NCBI GenBank assembly: GCA_002339265.1
Contig: DDKG01000231.1
Span: 1-12,152, forward strand
Reading direction: 5' to 3'
Source of the DNA: Massilia sp. UBA2604
GTDB lineage: Bacteria > Pseudomonadota > Gammaproteobacteria > Burkholderiales > Burkholderiaceae_D
DNA: 12,152 nt
Below, in pieces: positions 1-6,928 of the stretch. Made by a program: the position numbers and the translations under genes. Under the pieces are notes generated by a model. The model did not search any database. It was not told the DNA's origin and saw only the letters and a program-made list of their open reading frames with translations. Position 1 is the first letter of the stretch. Each line of letters starts with the position of its first letter.

Positions 1-527
1 GACGCCAGCTCGCGGTGCACCTGCGACTCGGTGGTGCGGGCGCCGATCGCGCCCCAGCTGACCAGGTCGGCGATGTACTGCGGGCTGATCACGTCGAGGA
101 ATTCGGTGCCGGCCGGCAGGCCCATCTCGTTGATGTCGCGCAGCAGTTCGCGCGCCATGCGCAGGCCGTCGTTGATGCGGAAGCTGTTGTCCATGTACGG
201 GTCGTTGATCAGGCCCTTCCAGCCAACCGTGGTGCGCGGCTTCTCGAAATAGACCCGCATCACGATCTCGAGTTCGCCGGCGAAGCGCTGGCGCTCCTTG
301 ACCAGCCGGCGCGCGTACTCGAGCGCGGCCTTCGGATCGTGGATCGAGCACGGTCCGATCACCACCATCAGGCGGTCTTCCTGGCCGTGCAGGATGCGGT
401 GCAGGTCGACGCGCGCGCCGGCGGCGGTCTGCTCGGCCTGCGGGGTCACCGGGAACTCGCGGATCAGGTGCGAGGGCGGCGTCAGTTCCTTCATTTCACG
501 GATGCGTAAATCGTCGGTGCGGGGCAT
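1..527 (-). CDS. aroG: 3-deoxy-7-phosphoheptulonate (DAHP) synthase, class I, partial (N-terminal part)
   Basis: Condenses phosphoenolpyruvate and erythrose 4-phosphate to DAHP, the committed first step of the shikimate pathway, in the cytoplasm. Only the first 175 codons are in the window; the gene runs off its left edge (family length is about 350 residues). Visible family signatures are GPCSIHDP at residues 58-65, with Cys60 at the position of the metal-binding Cys of E. coli AroG; VYFEKPRTTVGWKG at 92-105, with Lys97 in the active site; and RTTESQVHRELA at 164-175. The start at 527 is supported by the GGGAG ribosome site just upstream and by alignment of the N-terminus (PRTDDLRIREMKELTPP) with the family. 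The isozyme type (Phe- or Tyr-sensitive) cannot be read from this fragment, but the Phe-rich leader upstream suggests phenylalanine control. Confidence 0.97.
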   Translation of the reverse strand, partial: MPRTDDLRIREMKELTPPSHLIREFPVTPQAEQTAAGARVDLHRILHGQEDRLMVVIGPCSIHDPKAALEYARRLVKERQRFAGELEIVMRVYFEKPRTTVGWKGLINDPYMDNSFRINDGLRMARELLRDINEMGLPAGTEFLDVISPQYIADLVSWGAIGARTTESQVHRELA

Positions 528-570
528 GCTGGGACTCCCTTTGCTGTGCTGTGCTGGTCTTGTTCTGGAA

Positions 571-598
571 ATAAAAAAACCGCCATCGCTGGCGGTTT
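571..598 (-). terminator. Attenuator-type intrinsic terminator in the aroG leader
   Basis: On the minus strand AAACCGCCA and TGGCGGTTT form a perfect 9-bp stem closed by a GCGA (GNRA) tetraloop, followed by further T residues, so the RNA has a seven-U run. It lies between the leader ORF stop (621) and the aroG start (527), ending 44 bases before the start codon. A terminator inside a 5' leader, after a short Phe-rich ORF, is the hallmark of transcription attenuation. Its 5' arm (590-596) is exactly complementary to part of the leader ORF. Confidence 0.85.
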
Positions 599-664
599 GT
601 CTGGATGCTGCCGGGACGTTTTACTGCGCGTACCCGCCGCTATTCCACCGCCAGGGGCTGGAAT
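589..664 (-). promoter_or_regulatory. Competing leader structures: anti-terminator and pause hairpin
   Basis: Two mutually exclusive pairings are visible. Pairing 1:2 joins ATTCCA (664-659) with TGGAAT (647-642), extended by CC (657-656) with GG (649-648). Pairing 2:3, the anti-terminator, joins CTGGCGGT (654-647) with ACCGCCAG (596-589), eight perfect base pairs. The second uses the 5' arm of the terminator, so its formation prevents the terminator. A further 7-bp helix TACCCGC (687-681) with GCGGGTA (637-631) would enclose the Phe codons and reinforce the 1:2 fold. The pairings are read directly from the sequence; the switching behaviour is inferred from the classical trp/phe attenuation model. 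Confidence 0.7.
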
Positions 665-704
665 GGCTAAAGTAAAAAAAGCGGGTAAAGAAAGCGTGGC
701 GCAT
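621..704 (-). CDS. Phe-rich leader peptide upstream of aroG (pheL-like, 27 residues)
   Basis: A short ORF ATG...TAA lies wholly inside the aroG leader. It encodes 27 residues, with Phe at 5, 6, 9, 10 and 12, Tyr at 11 and 25, and Trp at 18 and 20. The run FFYF (codons at 680-669) directly precedes the 5' arm of the pause hairpin (664-659). Nine of 27 residues are aromatic. A weak ribosome site (GGACG) lies a few bases upstream and the predicted transcript start is about 20 bases before the ATG. The peptide is most likely not functional in itself: its translation would sense charged tRNA-Phe, as pheL does for pheA in enteric bacteria. It is not homologous in detail to any leader I can name. 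Confidence rests on the combination of ORF, terminator and alternative pairing. Confidence 0.8.
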   Translation of the reverse strand: MRHAFFTRFFYFSHSSPWRWNSGGYAQ

Positions 705-730
705 GATGTCGTCCGGGTTTGGTCGAATTG

Positions 731-760
731 ACTATAACAACAAGGCATGAAAGTTGGCAA
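731..760 (-). promoter_or_regulatory. Probable sigma70-type promoter of the aroG leader transcript
   Basis: On the minus strand TTGCCA (760-755) resembles the -35 consensus TTGACA (5 of 6) and TATAGT (736-731) resembles the -10 consensus TATAAT (5 of 6), with an 18-bp spacer. Transcription would begin near position 724, giving about 20 bases before the leader ORF and a leader of about 200 bases before aroG. No TyrR-like operator was recognised. Confidence 0.65.
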
Positions 761-1047
761 GCTCTTTGTCGCACGTTCCACGCTTGTACAGACAACAATC
801 GGTTGCAGCAAACTGACATCCGCACCCGGGCCCGGGCGTCGATACCCCCTTATGTTGCGCGCATCTTGCGCTACCTCAGTCCTGCGATGTCTGTCAGTGC
901 AACAGTCGATTCAAGCCCGGACGCCGCGCGTGTTGATTGTAGACACAAATTGCTGTTGAGAGGTGCGAAGGAAATTGATCTGGGATAAGGATCAAACCCT
1001 CCTCCTGCTCGGTATCCGGTTCCTTCCATCCACTGGAGTGTCGGACC
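761..1047 (+). other. Intergenic region upstream of the first TonB-dependent receptor
   Basis: This 287-bp stretch separates the divergent aroG and receptor promoters and has no convincing gene. It holds a 12-bp self-complementary CCCGGGCCCGGG at 825-836 and a 6-bp inverted repeat TTGATC (975-980) / GATCAA (990-995) shortly before the receptor gene. GGAG at 1035-1038, nine bases before the ATG at 1048, is the ribosome site. No -35/-10 pair good enough to call was found. The inverted repeat could be an operator but is short. Confidence 0.4.
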
Positions 1048-3915
1048 ATGACTGAAACCCTGCTTTCCCGTACCGTGCGCCGCCTGTTCGCGGGAGGCGG
1101 CGCCGCCGGCCTGGCGCTCGCCGGCCCCGTGCTGGTGGCCCTTCCCCTACCCGCCCTCGCGCAGGAAGCCGCACCGGTCGCCCGCGTCGAAATCACCGGC
1201 TCGAACATCCGCCGCGCCCAGGCCGAGACCGCATCCAGCGTGCTCACCGTCAATCGCAACGACATCGAGCGCTCGGGCAAGACCACGGTGGCCGAGTTGC
1301 TGCAGACGCTGGCGGTCGACAACCAGGGCTCGGTGCCGATGAGCTTTGGCAGCGGCTTCGCGGCCGGCGCCTCCGGCATCTCGCTGCGCGGCCTGGGCAC
1401 GGCTTCGACCCTGGTGCTGCTCAACGGCCGCCGCATGGCGCCCTACGGCCTGGCCGACGACGGCCAGAAGGTGTTCGCCGACCTCAACGTGATTCCGACC
1501 GACGCCGTCGAACGGATCGAGATCCTCAAGGACGGCGCCTCGGCCATCTACGGCTCGGACGCGATCGCCGGCGTGGTCAACATCATCTTGCGGCGCAACT
1601 TCCAGGGCACCAGCGCGCGCGCGCTGTACGGCAGTGGCGAGGCCGGCGACGGCCAGCAGCACAACCTGGCCCTGGCCTGGGGCTTCGGCGACCTCGAGAC
1701 CGACCGCTACAACGTGCTGGTCAACGTCGAGTACAAGCACACACAAGAGATCTGGTACCGCGACCGCGGGAACCGCGACTACATCGGCAAGGTCGACCTG
1801 CGGCCTTATGGCTACTCGGCGCAAGAAGGTTTTGGCGGCACCGGCGCCATCACCGGCAACAACCAGTCCGGCAACGCGATCAACGGCAATGTGCGCAATC
1901 CCGACACGCTGGAGTACTACAACCGCGGCAACCTGGCCGGGCCCGGCTTCACGCGCACCTTCCCGGGCGCCGCCTGCGGCAACTTCACCAACCACCCGCA
2001 GGGCGATCCGGGCGGCGGCTGCGTGGTCGATTCGGGCTTCCTGTACAACCAGATCCAGCCCGACAGCGAGAACCTGTCGCTGTACACCCGCGGCACGCTG
2101 AAGCTGCAGGGCAATACCGAGGCCTATGCCGAACTCAATCTGTACAACAGCCTGGCCCAGACCAGCAGCACGCCGAACCCGATCGCGGCCAGCGTCGGCT
2201 ATCCCGGCGGCCCGGTCAGCAATGCCGGCGTCCAGCTCGGCGCCGAGCACCCCGACAACCCGTACTTCGGCCGCGCGGCGCGGCTGCGCTACCTGCCGTT
2301 CGACGTCGGCCCGCGCCAATCCGACATCTCCTCGAACTTCATCCGCGCCCTGTTCGGCGCGCGCGGCACCAGCGGCGCCTGGGACTGGGACACCTCGCTG
2401 CTCTACTCGCGCAGCAAGGTCGACAACGACCGCAACGGCTACCTGCAGCGCGACGCCACCTTCGCCCTGCTCGATCCGTCGCCCGAGAACGTGGCGGCGG
2501 CCCAGGCCAATCCGGGCTACCGCGCGCTGCCGGCCGGCACCTTCTGGCGCATCGCCGAGAGCGCGGGCCTGAATTCGCCGGCCGTGTACGCGGCCCTGTC
2601 GCCGACCATCTCGAACGATGCCGAGACCGAGATCGCCCAGGTCGACTTCAAGGCCACGCGCGAGATCGGCAAGCTGGCCGGCGGCGCGGTGGGCGTGGCG
2701 CTGGGCGCCGAGTTCCGCCACGAATCGGCGCGCCTGGATCCGACCGCCGGCACCGAGCGCGGCAACATCATCGGCCTGGGCTATTCGGCCTACGACGGTC
2801 AGCGCAACGTCACCGGACTGTACGGCGAGGTGCTGGCCCCGGTATGGCCCGGGGTGGAGGTCACCGGCGCCATGCGCTACGACCACTTCACCGACGTCGG
2901 TGACGCCTGGACGCCGAAGGTCGGCATCAAGTGGAATCCGCGGCGCGAGATCGCGCTGCGCGCCACCTGGGCCAAGGGCTTCCGGGCACCGAGTCCGGCC
3001 GAAAACGGCGTCGGCGGCCTGGCCGCCTTCGCCAACGCCACCGATCCGGTCCGCTGCGCGCTGGGCGTACAGACCGCCTGCAGCCCGGCGTCGATGTCGG
3101 TCATCACCTCGCCCAACCAGGACCTGAGCCCGGAGCGCTCGAAGAGCTGGAACATCGGCGCGATCTGGGATCCGCTGCCGCGCACCAGTTTCTCGCTCGA
3201 CTTCTGGAACATCAAGCGCAAGAACGAGATCAACCAGCAACAGATCGACGCCGCGATCGCCGCCGGCGACGTGGCGCGCGATCCGAGCACGGCGGTGCCA
3301 TTGACCCCGGGCGACCCGGGCGCCATCACGGCGGTGCTGGCCGAATACGTGAACTCGGCCGAGACCGAGGTGCGCGGCATCGACCTCGACGCGCGCCAGG
3401 GATTCGGGCTGCCGAACAACTGGGGCAACCTGACCTTCGACCTCAAGTACACCTATCTGGACAAATGGGAGCGCACCGAACAGGACGGCACCACGCGCGA
3501 CTATGCCGGCACCCACGGCAACTGCGACGTCAGCAACTGCATGGGCACGCCGGACCACAAGGCCAACCTGCGCGCGACCTGGGAGCGCGCCAACTGGCGC
3601 GTGTCGGCCAACGTCAACTACCGCGGGCCGATCGACAACACCTTCTTCAAGGACGATCCGGAAGGCTGCGCCAGCCATTTCGCCAACGGTGACGATGCGC
3701 CGAGCGATTGCGAACTGGCCTCGTTCACCACGGTCGACCTGGTGTTCCGCTGGAAGCCGCAACCGCGCTGGGAAATCTACGGCTCGGTCCAGAACGTGTT
3801 CGACAAGCAGGCGCCGCTCGATCCGCTGACCTATGGCGCGGTGTCGTATAACCCGCTGGACTATTACGGTGCGATCGGGCGGTTCTTCACGTTGGGGGCG
3901 CGGTACGCGTTTTAA
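1048..3915 (+). CDS. TonB-dependent outer membrane receptor (large, ligand unknown)
   Basis: A 955-residue outer membrane ligand-gated transporter, powered by TonB-ExbB-ExbD from the inner membrane. Residues 1-38 or 39 form a Sec signal peptide (two Arg, then a long Ala/Leu/Gly core, ending LPALAQ before EAAPV). A TonB-box-like VARVEITGS follows at 44-52. The plug domain spans about 60-182, with ISLRGLG at 111-117, LVLLNGRRM at 122-130 and GASAIYGSDAIAGVVNIIL at 163-181. The remainder is a beta-barrel ending in a C-terminal Phe (LGARYAF), the outer membrane insertion signal. Eight cysteines occur as four close pairs (310/325, 670/678, 826/831, 874/888), probably disulfides in surface loops. 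There is no N-terminal signalling (STN) domain. No neighbouring gene indicates the substrate; siderophore, oligosaccharide or peptide uptake are all possible. Confidence 0.93.
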   Translation: MTETLLSRTVRRLFAGGGAAGLALAGPVLVALPLPALAQEAAPVARVEITGSNIRRAQAETASSVLTVNRNDIERSGKTTVAELLQTLAVDNQGSVPMSFGSGFAAGASGISLRGLGTASTLVLLNGRRMAPYGLADDGQKVFADLNVIPTDAVERIEILKDGASAIYGSDAIAGVVNIILRRNFQGTSARALYGSGEAGDGQQHNLALAWGFGDLETDRYNVLVNVEYKHTQEIWYRDRGNRDYIGKVDLRPYGYSAQEGFGGTGAITGNNQSGNAINGNVRNPDTLEYYNRGNLAGPGFTRTFPGAACGNFTNHPQGDPGGGCVVDSGFLYNQIQPDSENLSLYTRGTLKLQGNTEAYAELNLYNSLAQTSSTPNPIAASVGYPGGPVSNAGVQLGAEHPDNPYFGRAARLRYLPFDVGPRQSDISSNFIRALFGARGTSGAWDWDTSLLYSRSKVDNDRNGYLQRDATFALLDPSPENVAAAQANPGYRALPAGTFWRIAESAGLNSPAVYAALSPTISNDAETEIAQVDFKATREIGKLAGGAVGVALGAEFRHESARLDPTAGTERGNIIGLGYSAYDGQRNVTGLYGEVLAPVWPGVEVTGAMRYDHFTDVGDAWTPKVGIKWNPRREIALRATWAKGFRAPSPAENGVGGLAAFANATDPVRCALGVQTACSPASMSVITSPNQDLSPERSKSWNIGAIWDPLPRTSFSLDFWNIKRKNEINQQQIDAAIAAGDVARDPSTAVPLTPGDPGAITAVLAEYVNSAETEVRGIDLDARQGFGLPNNWGNLTFDLKYTYLDKWERTEQDGTTRDYAGTHGNCDVSNCMGTPDHKANLRATWERANWRVSANVNYRGPIDNTFFKDDPEGCASHFANGDDAPSDCELASFTTVDLVFRWKPQPRWEIYGSVQNVFDKQAPLDPLTYGAVSYNPLDYYGAIGRFFTLGARYAF

Positions 3916-3942
3916 ATCGGGCGTTTGGATTGATCCGGAATG

Positions 3943-4058
3943 GTTGGACGCGTGGAGTAATTCGGTCCAGTGGACCGAATTACGAGCCGCCCGACCCTAC
4001 ATGGATTCGCGTAGGGTGGACCGGGACGCGCAGTCGGCTTGCCGTCCACGCGTTCAAC
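3943..4058. repeat. Composite palindromic REP/BIME-like element between convergent genes
   Basis: The outer ends are near-perfect inverted repeats: GTTGGACGCGTGGA (3943-3956) against the reverse complement of 4045-4058 (13 of 14 match). Inside are a perfect 12-bp stem with a 3-base loop (3957-3983) and a 7-bp inverted repeat ACCCTAC (3994-4000) / GTAGGGT (4011-4017); GTGGAC (4016-4021) also pairs with GTCCAC (4044-4049). It fills most of the 165-bp gap between two converging genes. No transposase or clear target duplication was seen. The GTAGGGTGGAC...GTCCACGCG pattern resembles intergenic repeats I recall from Oxalobacteraceae, which I cannot verify here. Confidence 0.6.
3957..3983. repeat. 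Perfect 12-bp stem-loop, possible bidirectional transcription stop
   Basis: GTAATTCGGTCC and GGACCGAATTAC pair perfectly around the loop AGT. It lies 42 bases past the stop of the plus-strand receptor and 98 bases past the stop of the minus-strand receptor. No T-run follows on either strand, so it is not a standard intrinsic terminator. It could protect 3' ends or stop polymerase weakly. Confidence 0.65.
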
Positions 4059-4080
4059 GAGCGTCAACAAGCCGAAACGT

Positions 4081-6765
4081 TCAACCACCAAAGTGGTAAT
4101 TCAACTCCACATACCCGGTCCGTCCCGCCGGGCTGTAACTGCCCACCGCATAATTCGGCCAGCCGCCGGTGGTGTCATGCTTGATGCGATCGAAGGCATT
4201 ATTGACGATGGCCGACAGTGTCAGGCGGTCATTGACGCGATACACGACGCTGGCGTTGACCAGGGTGGTCGGCGTCAGGTAATCGGTCTGCGCCGAGTTC
4301 GGGATCTTGCCGTAGCGGGTCGCGAACAGCGTCGACGACCAGGCGCCCGCGTTCCAGTTCAGGCTGGCGGCCAGCTTGTCCGGCCAATCCGAACTGGTGA
4401 GCGAATTGAGTTCGTCGCGCACCGTGTCGCCCGCAAACTGCTTCGAGCGGCGGGTCAGCGTTTTCGAGTAGTTGCCGCGCAGGGTGAAGGTCCCCAGCGA
4501 CGCCGTGCGCAGCGCATAGCGGGCGCTGACGTCGATGCCGCTGCTCGATTCCTGGGCCGCGTTGATCGGATTGACGCGGATCTCGCGGATCTCGCCCGGA
4601 CGCACCGGCGAGTTGGCGGCGTAGCGGGTGATGCGCGAGATCGTGTCCGCGCACAGCGTCGAGCCGATGTCCAGCGAGCCCAGGCGGCAGGCCGCTTCGT
4701 CGCGCAGCAGTTGGTCGGCCGACAGATTGGTCACCAGGTCGTCGATCTTGATATCCCAGTAATCGAGCGAGGCATCGAAGTTCGTGCTCGGCGACCAGAC
4801 GATGCCGGCGCCATACGATTTACCCTGTTCCGGTTTCAGGTCGGTGCTGCCGTACTGGACGTAGTCGGCGCCCGGCGAGTAGCTAGCGAATTCGCAGTTC
4901 GCCAGCGGCTGGCCGGTGACGCCGCAGCGGTAGTGATCGGTGGTCGACGAGTAATAGCCGGTGCCGCGCGCCTTGTAGATGTAGTTCATGTCCGGCGCGC
5001 GGAAGCTCGTGGCGTAGTTGGCGCGCACCAGCAGCGCGCGCGTCGGCCGCAATTCCAGGCCGCCGGCATAGGTGAACTTGCCGCTGTCGCGCTCGGCGAA
5101 TTCATAGCGGTCGTAGCGCCCGGCCAGGGTTGCGGTCAGGATCTCGTGCAGCGGGATGTTCGCCTCGAGGCCGAGCGCATAGCGGTTGCGGGTGCCGGCG
5201 GTGACGGCGGTGTTCGGCGCCAGGTTGAAATACCCTTGATTGATGCGTTCGTCGGGCGCATTGGTAAAGCCCTGGCGGCCGGCCTCGGCCACCGCCGCCA
5301 GTTGCAGCGGGCCGGCCGGCAATTGCAGCACTTCGCCGTTGGCGCTGGCCGACACGGTATGGGTCCAGGATTCGTCATCGCTTTCGGCGTAACCAGTGAT
5401 CGTGCCGAACTCGTCCGGGGTCACGCGGGTCGCCAGGCGCGCCGGGTCCGGCGCGTAGATGGCGACGCCGCTCGCGTCCGTTCCCAGCCGCGGGCCGAGG
5501 AAGAAGCTGTCGATGTTCGACAGCGCGCGCGGGGTCTTGCCCTTGCTTTCGTACCACGAGGCGCTGTAGCCGGCTTCCCACTTCCAGCTGGTGCCGGGGA
5601 CGATGCCGCGCGCGCCGAGCGAGGCGGCGACCGCGCCGTCTTCCCAGAAGCGGTTGTAGCGCGACAGGCCGCCCATCTCTTCCGGAGAAATGTAGCGAGT
5701 CCAGGCTTCGTAGTGACCGGTGTTCTGGTTCAGGAAATAGCTGTTGTTCAGGGAATTCGAGGTCCACGACGGACCGCGCGTGTTGTTGACGGTGTCATTC
5801 CGTCCCAGCAGGACGTCGGCGAACAGCGTCGTGTTCTCGTCGAGCTCGTAGGTGGCGCTGCCGAAGGCGTTCTTGCTCTGGTTTTGCGTCTGCACCGACC
5901 AGTAGGTGGGGCTGACCTTGTTGCTGGCGCAGTAGTTGCCGGTGCGCGAGGCGTAGTTGACGACGCTGCCGCCGAACAGGTCGCCGAGCTGCCCGCAGGT
6001 CGCGCCCGGATCGATGTAGCGGCCCACGGTGGCGTCGCGCCGCGACAGCATATTGGTCGGCGTGCCCGAACGTTCGGCCATGAAGTCGCGCTGGTAGGCG
6101 CCGATCGGATTGCGTTCCGAGAACTCGAGGGCGAACACCGTGCTCAGGCGGTCGAACTGCCTGCCGCCGGTGACCTGCACGCGCCGCTCCGATCCGCCGC
6201 CGCGGCTGGTGCCACCCAGTTTCACGTTCACGTCGACGCCCTCGGCCTTCTTCTTGAGGATGATGTTGACCACGCCGGCGATCGCGTCAGAGCCATAGAT
6301 GGCCGAGGCGCCGCCCGACAGGATCTCGATGCGCTCCACGATCGACGACGGGATATTGGCCAGGTTGGTGAAGTTGACCGTGCCCTCGTAGGCGATCGGG
6401 AAGTCCGCAAGGCGCCGGCCGTTGAGCAGGACCAGCGTGTGGTTCGGCCCCAGGCCGCGCAGGCTGATGGTATTGGCCGACGGCGTGAAGGTATTGCCGA
6501 AGTCGGCGCCCTGCACGAAGCCGCTGTTCTGCACCTGGTTGTTGAGGGCATCGAACACGTTCTTGTAGCCCTGGCGCGTGATGTCGTCGCCGGTGATGAC
6601 GGTGACGGCGGATGGGCCTTCGAGCGAGGTGCGCGCGATGCGCGAACCGGTGACGACGACCGACGCCGGCGCGGCGGCGGGTATGTCGGCGGAGGTCGAT
6701 GCCGTCTGGGCCTGGGCGAGCAGCGGCGCGCCGATGGCGGCGGCCAGGAAATAGATATGTTTCAT
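4081..6765 (-). CDS. TonB-dependent outer membrane receptor (second, ligand unknown)
   Basis: An 894-residue outer membrane transporter of the same broad family as the converging receptor at 1048-3915. The signal peptide is residues 1 to about 19 (MKHIYFLAAAIGAPLLAQA). A TonB-box-like ASVVVTGSRI lies at 34-43. The plug covers about 47-170, with ISLRGLGPNHTLVLLNGRR at 100-118 and GGASAIYGSDAIAGVVNIIL at 151-170. A long barrel follows, ending YVELNYHFGG; an aromatic residue lies near the end but is not terminal. Six cysteines form three close pairs in predicted loops (CGQ...YCAS, RCGV...NCEF, ACRL...LCAD). The ribosome site is poor (only AAGAA-like) and the bases just before the ATG sit in an 11-bp inverted repeat. 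No partner gene reveals the substrate; a partial Fur-like match upstream hints at iron control. Confidence 0.93.
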   Translation of the reverse strand: MKHIYFLAAAIGAPLLAQAQTASTSADIPAAAPASVVVTGSRIARTSLEGPSAVTVITGDDITRQGYKNVFDALNNQVQNSGFVQGADFGNTFTPSANTISLRGLGPNHTLVLLNGRRLADFPIAYEGTVNFTNLANIPSSIVERIEILSGGASAIYGSDAIAGVVNIILKKKAEGVDVNVKLGGTSRGGGSERRVQVTGGRQFDRLSTVFALEFSERNPIGAYQRDFMAERSGTPTNMLSRRDATVGRYIDPGATCGQLGDLFGGSVVNYASRTGNYCASNKVSPTYWSVQTQNQSKNAFGSATYELDENTTLFADVLLGRNDTVNNTRGPSWTSNSLNNSYFLNQNTGHYEAWTRYISPEEMGGLSRYNRFWEDGAVAASLGARGIVPGTSWKWEAGYSASWYESKGKTPRALSNIDSFFLGPRLGTDASGVAIYAPDPARLATRVTPDEFGTITGYAESDDESWTHTVSASANGEVLQLPAGPLQLAAVAEAGRQGFTNAPDERINQGYFNLAPNTAVTAGTRNRYALGLEANIPLHEILTATLAGRYDRYEFAERDSGKFTYAGGLELRPTRALLVRANYATSFRAPDMNYIYKARGTGYYSSTTDHYRCGVTGQPLANCEFASYSPGADYVQYGSTDLKPEQGKSYGAGIVWSPSTNFDASLDYWDIKIDDLVTNLSADQLLRDEAACRLGSLDIGSTLCADTISRITRYAANSPVRPGEIREIRVNPINAAQESSSGIDVSARYALRTASLGTFTLRGNYSKTLTRRSKQFAGDTVRDELNSLTSSDWPDKLAASLNWNAGAWSSTLFATRYGKIPNSAQTDYLTPTTLVNASVVYRVNDRLTLSAIVNNAFDRIKHDTTGGWPNYAVGSYSPAGRTGYVELNYHFGG

Positions 6766-6766
6766 G

Positions 6767-6808
6767 ATTGGCTTGTTCTTATTGGGAAACGAACTCTAAC
6801 AAGCCAAT
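6767..6808 (-). repeat. 11-bp inverted repeat abutting the receptor start codon
   Basis: ATTGGCTTGTT (6767-6777) and AACAAGCCAAT (6798-6808) are perfect reverse complements separated by 20 bases, and the near arm ends one base before the ATG (6765). If both arms are transcribed, the mRNA hairpin would cover the ribosome-binding region. If not, the arms, whose centres are 31 bp apart (about three DNA turns), could be a protein-binding site. The sequence does not decide between these. Confidence 0.6.
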
Positions 6809-6824
6809 TTGTCAGTACAAACGA

Positions 6825-6860
6825 ATTATTCTGAGCAACTTTATAAGAATAATGTTTAGC
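6825..6860 (-). promoter_or_regulatory. Possible operator with partial Fur-box similarity upstream of the receptor
   Basis: ATTATTCT (6825-6832) and AGAATAAT (6846-6853) form a perfect 8-bp inverted repeat with centres 21 bp apart, two DNA turns. The overlapping stretch 6842-6860 matches 13 of 19 positions of the Fur consensus GATAATGATAATCATTATC. The stretch is AT-rich, so part of the similarity may be chance. It lies 60-95 bases before the receptor start, a sensible operator distance. No confident -35/-10 pair was identified. Confidence 0.35.
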
Positions 6861-6875
6861 GCTGTCGGTGCAAAC

Positions 6876-6907
6876 AAAAACGCCCGGCGTACAGGCCGGG
6901 CGTTTTT
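6876..6907 (-). terminator. Intrinsic terminator after tldD
   Basis: AAAAACGCCCGGC and GCCGGGCGTTTTT form a perfect 13-bp stem around the loop GTACAG. It lies 22 bases past the tldD stop codon. Because it is flanked by A and T runs it could work in both directions, but only the minus-strand operon ends here; the receptor gene at 4081-6765 starts on its other side. Confidence 0.9.
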
Positions 6908-6928
6908 ATCGAAGAACGGAAAACCGGA

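Noticed and set aside
491..811. 106-codon minus-strand frame overlapping the aroG start and leader
   Set aside because: It runs through the predicted promoter, leader ORF and terminator in a different frame from aroG and shows no recognisable protein features. The attenuator reading explains this stretch better.
825..836. CCCGGGCCCGGG palindrome as a regulatory site
   Set aside because: Perfectly self-complementary, but made only of G and C in a GC-rich genome, with no loop for a hairpin and no relation to a clear promoter. Noted within the intergenic entry only.
940..968. TAGACA as a -35 box for the first receptor
   Set aside because: The -35 match is 5 of 6, but no acceptable -10 hexamer lies 16-18 bp downstream.
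1147..3762. 871-codon open frame on the minus strand opposite the first receptor
   Set aside because: Its translation is Arg/Val/Ala/Gly-rich low-complexity sequence with no recognisable motif; long antisense frames are expected opposite GC-rich genes. The plus-strand frame has a signal peptide, plug motifs and a terminal Phe.
6793..6820. TTGTAC / TAGAGT as -35/-10 promoter of the second receptor
   Set aside because: Only 3 and 4 of 6 matches with a 16-bp spacer; too weak to call, so the transcript start is left open.
4039..6834. 931-codon open frame on the plus strand opposite the second receptor
   Set aside because: It is the antisense shadow of a clear TonB-dependent receptor, with Arg/Val/Ala-rich composition and no family features.
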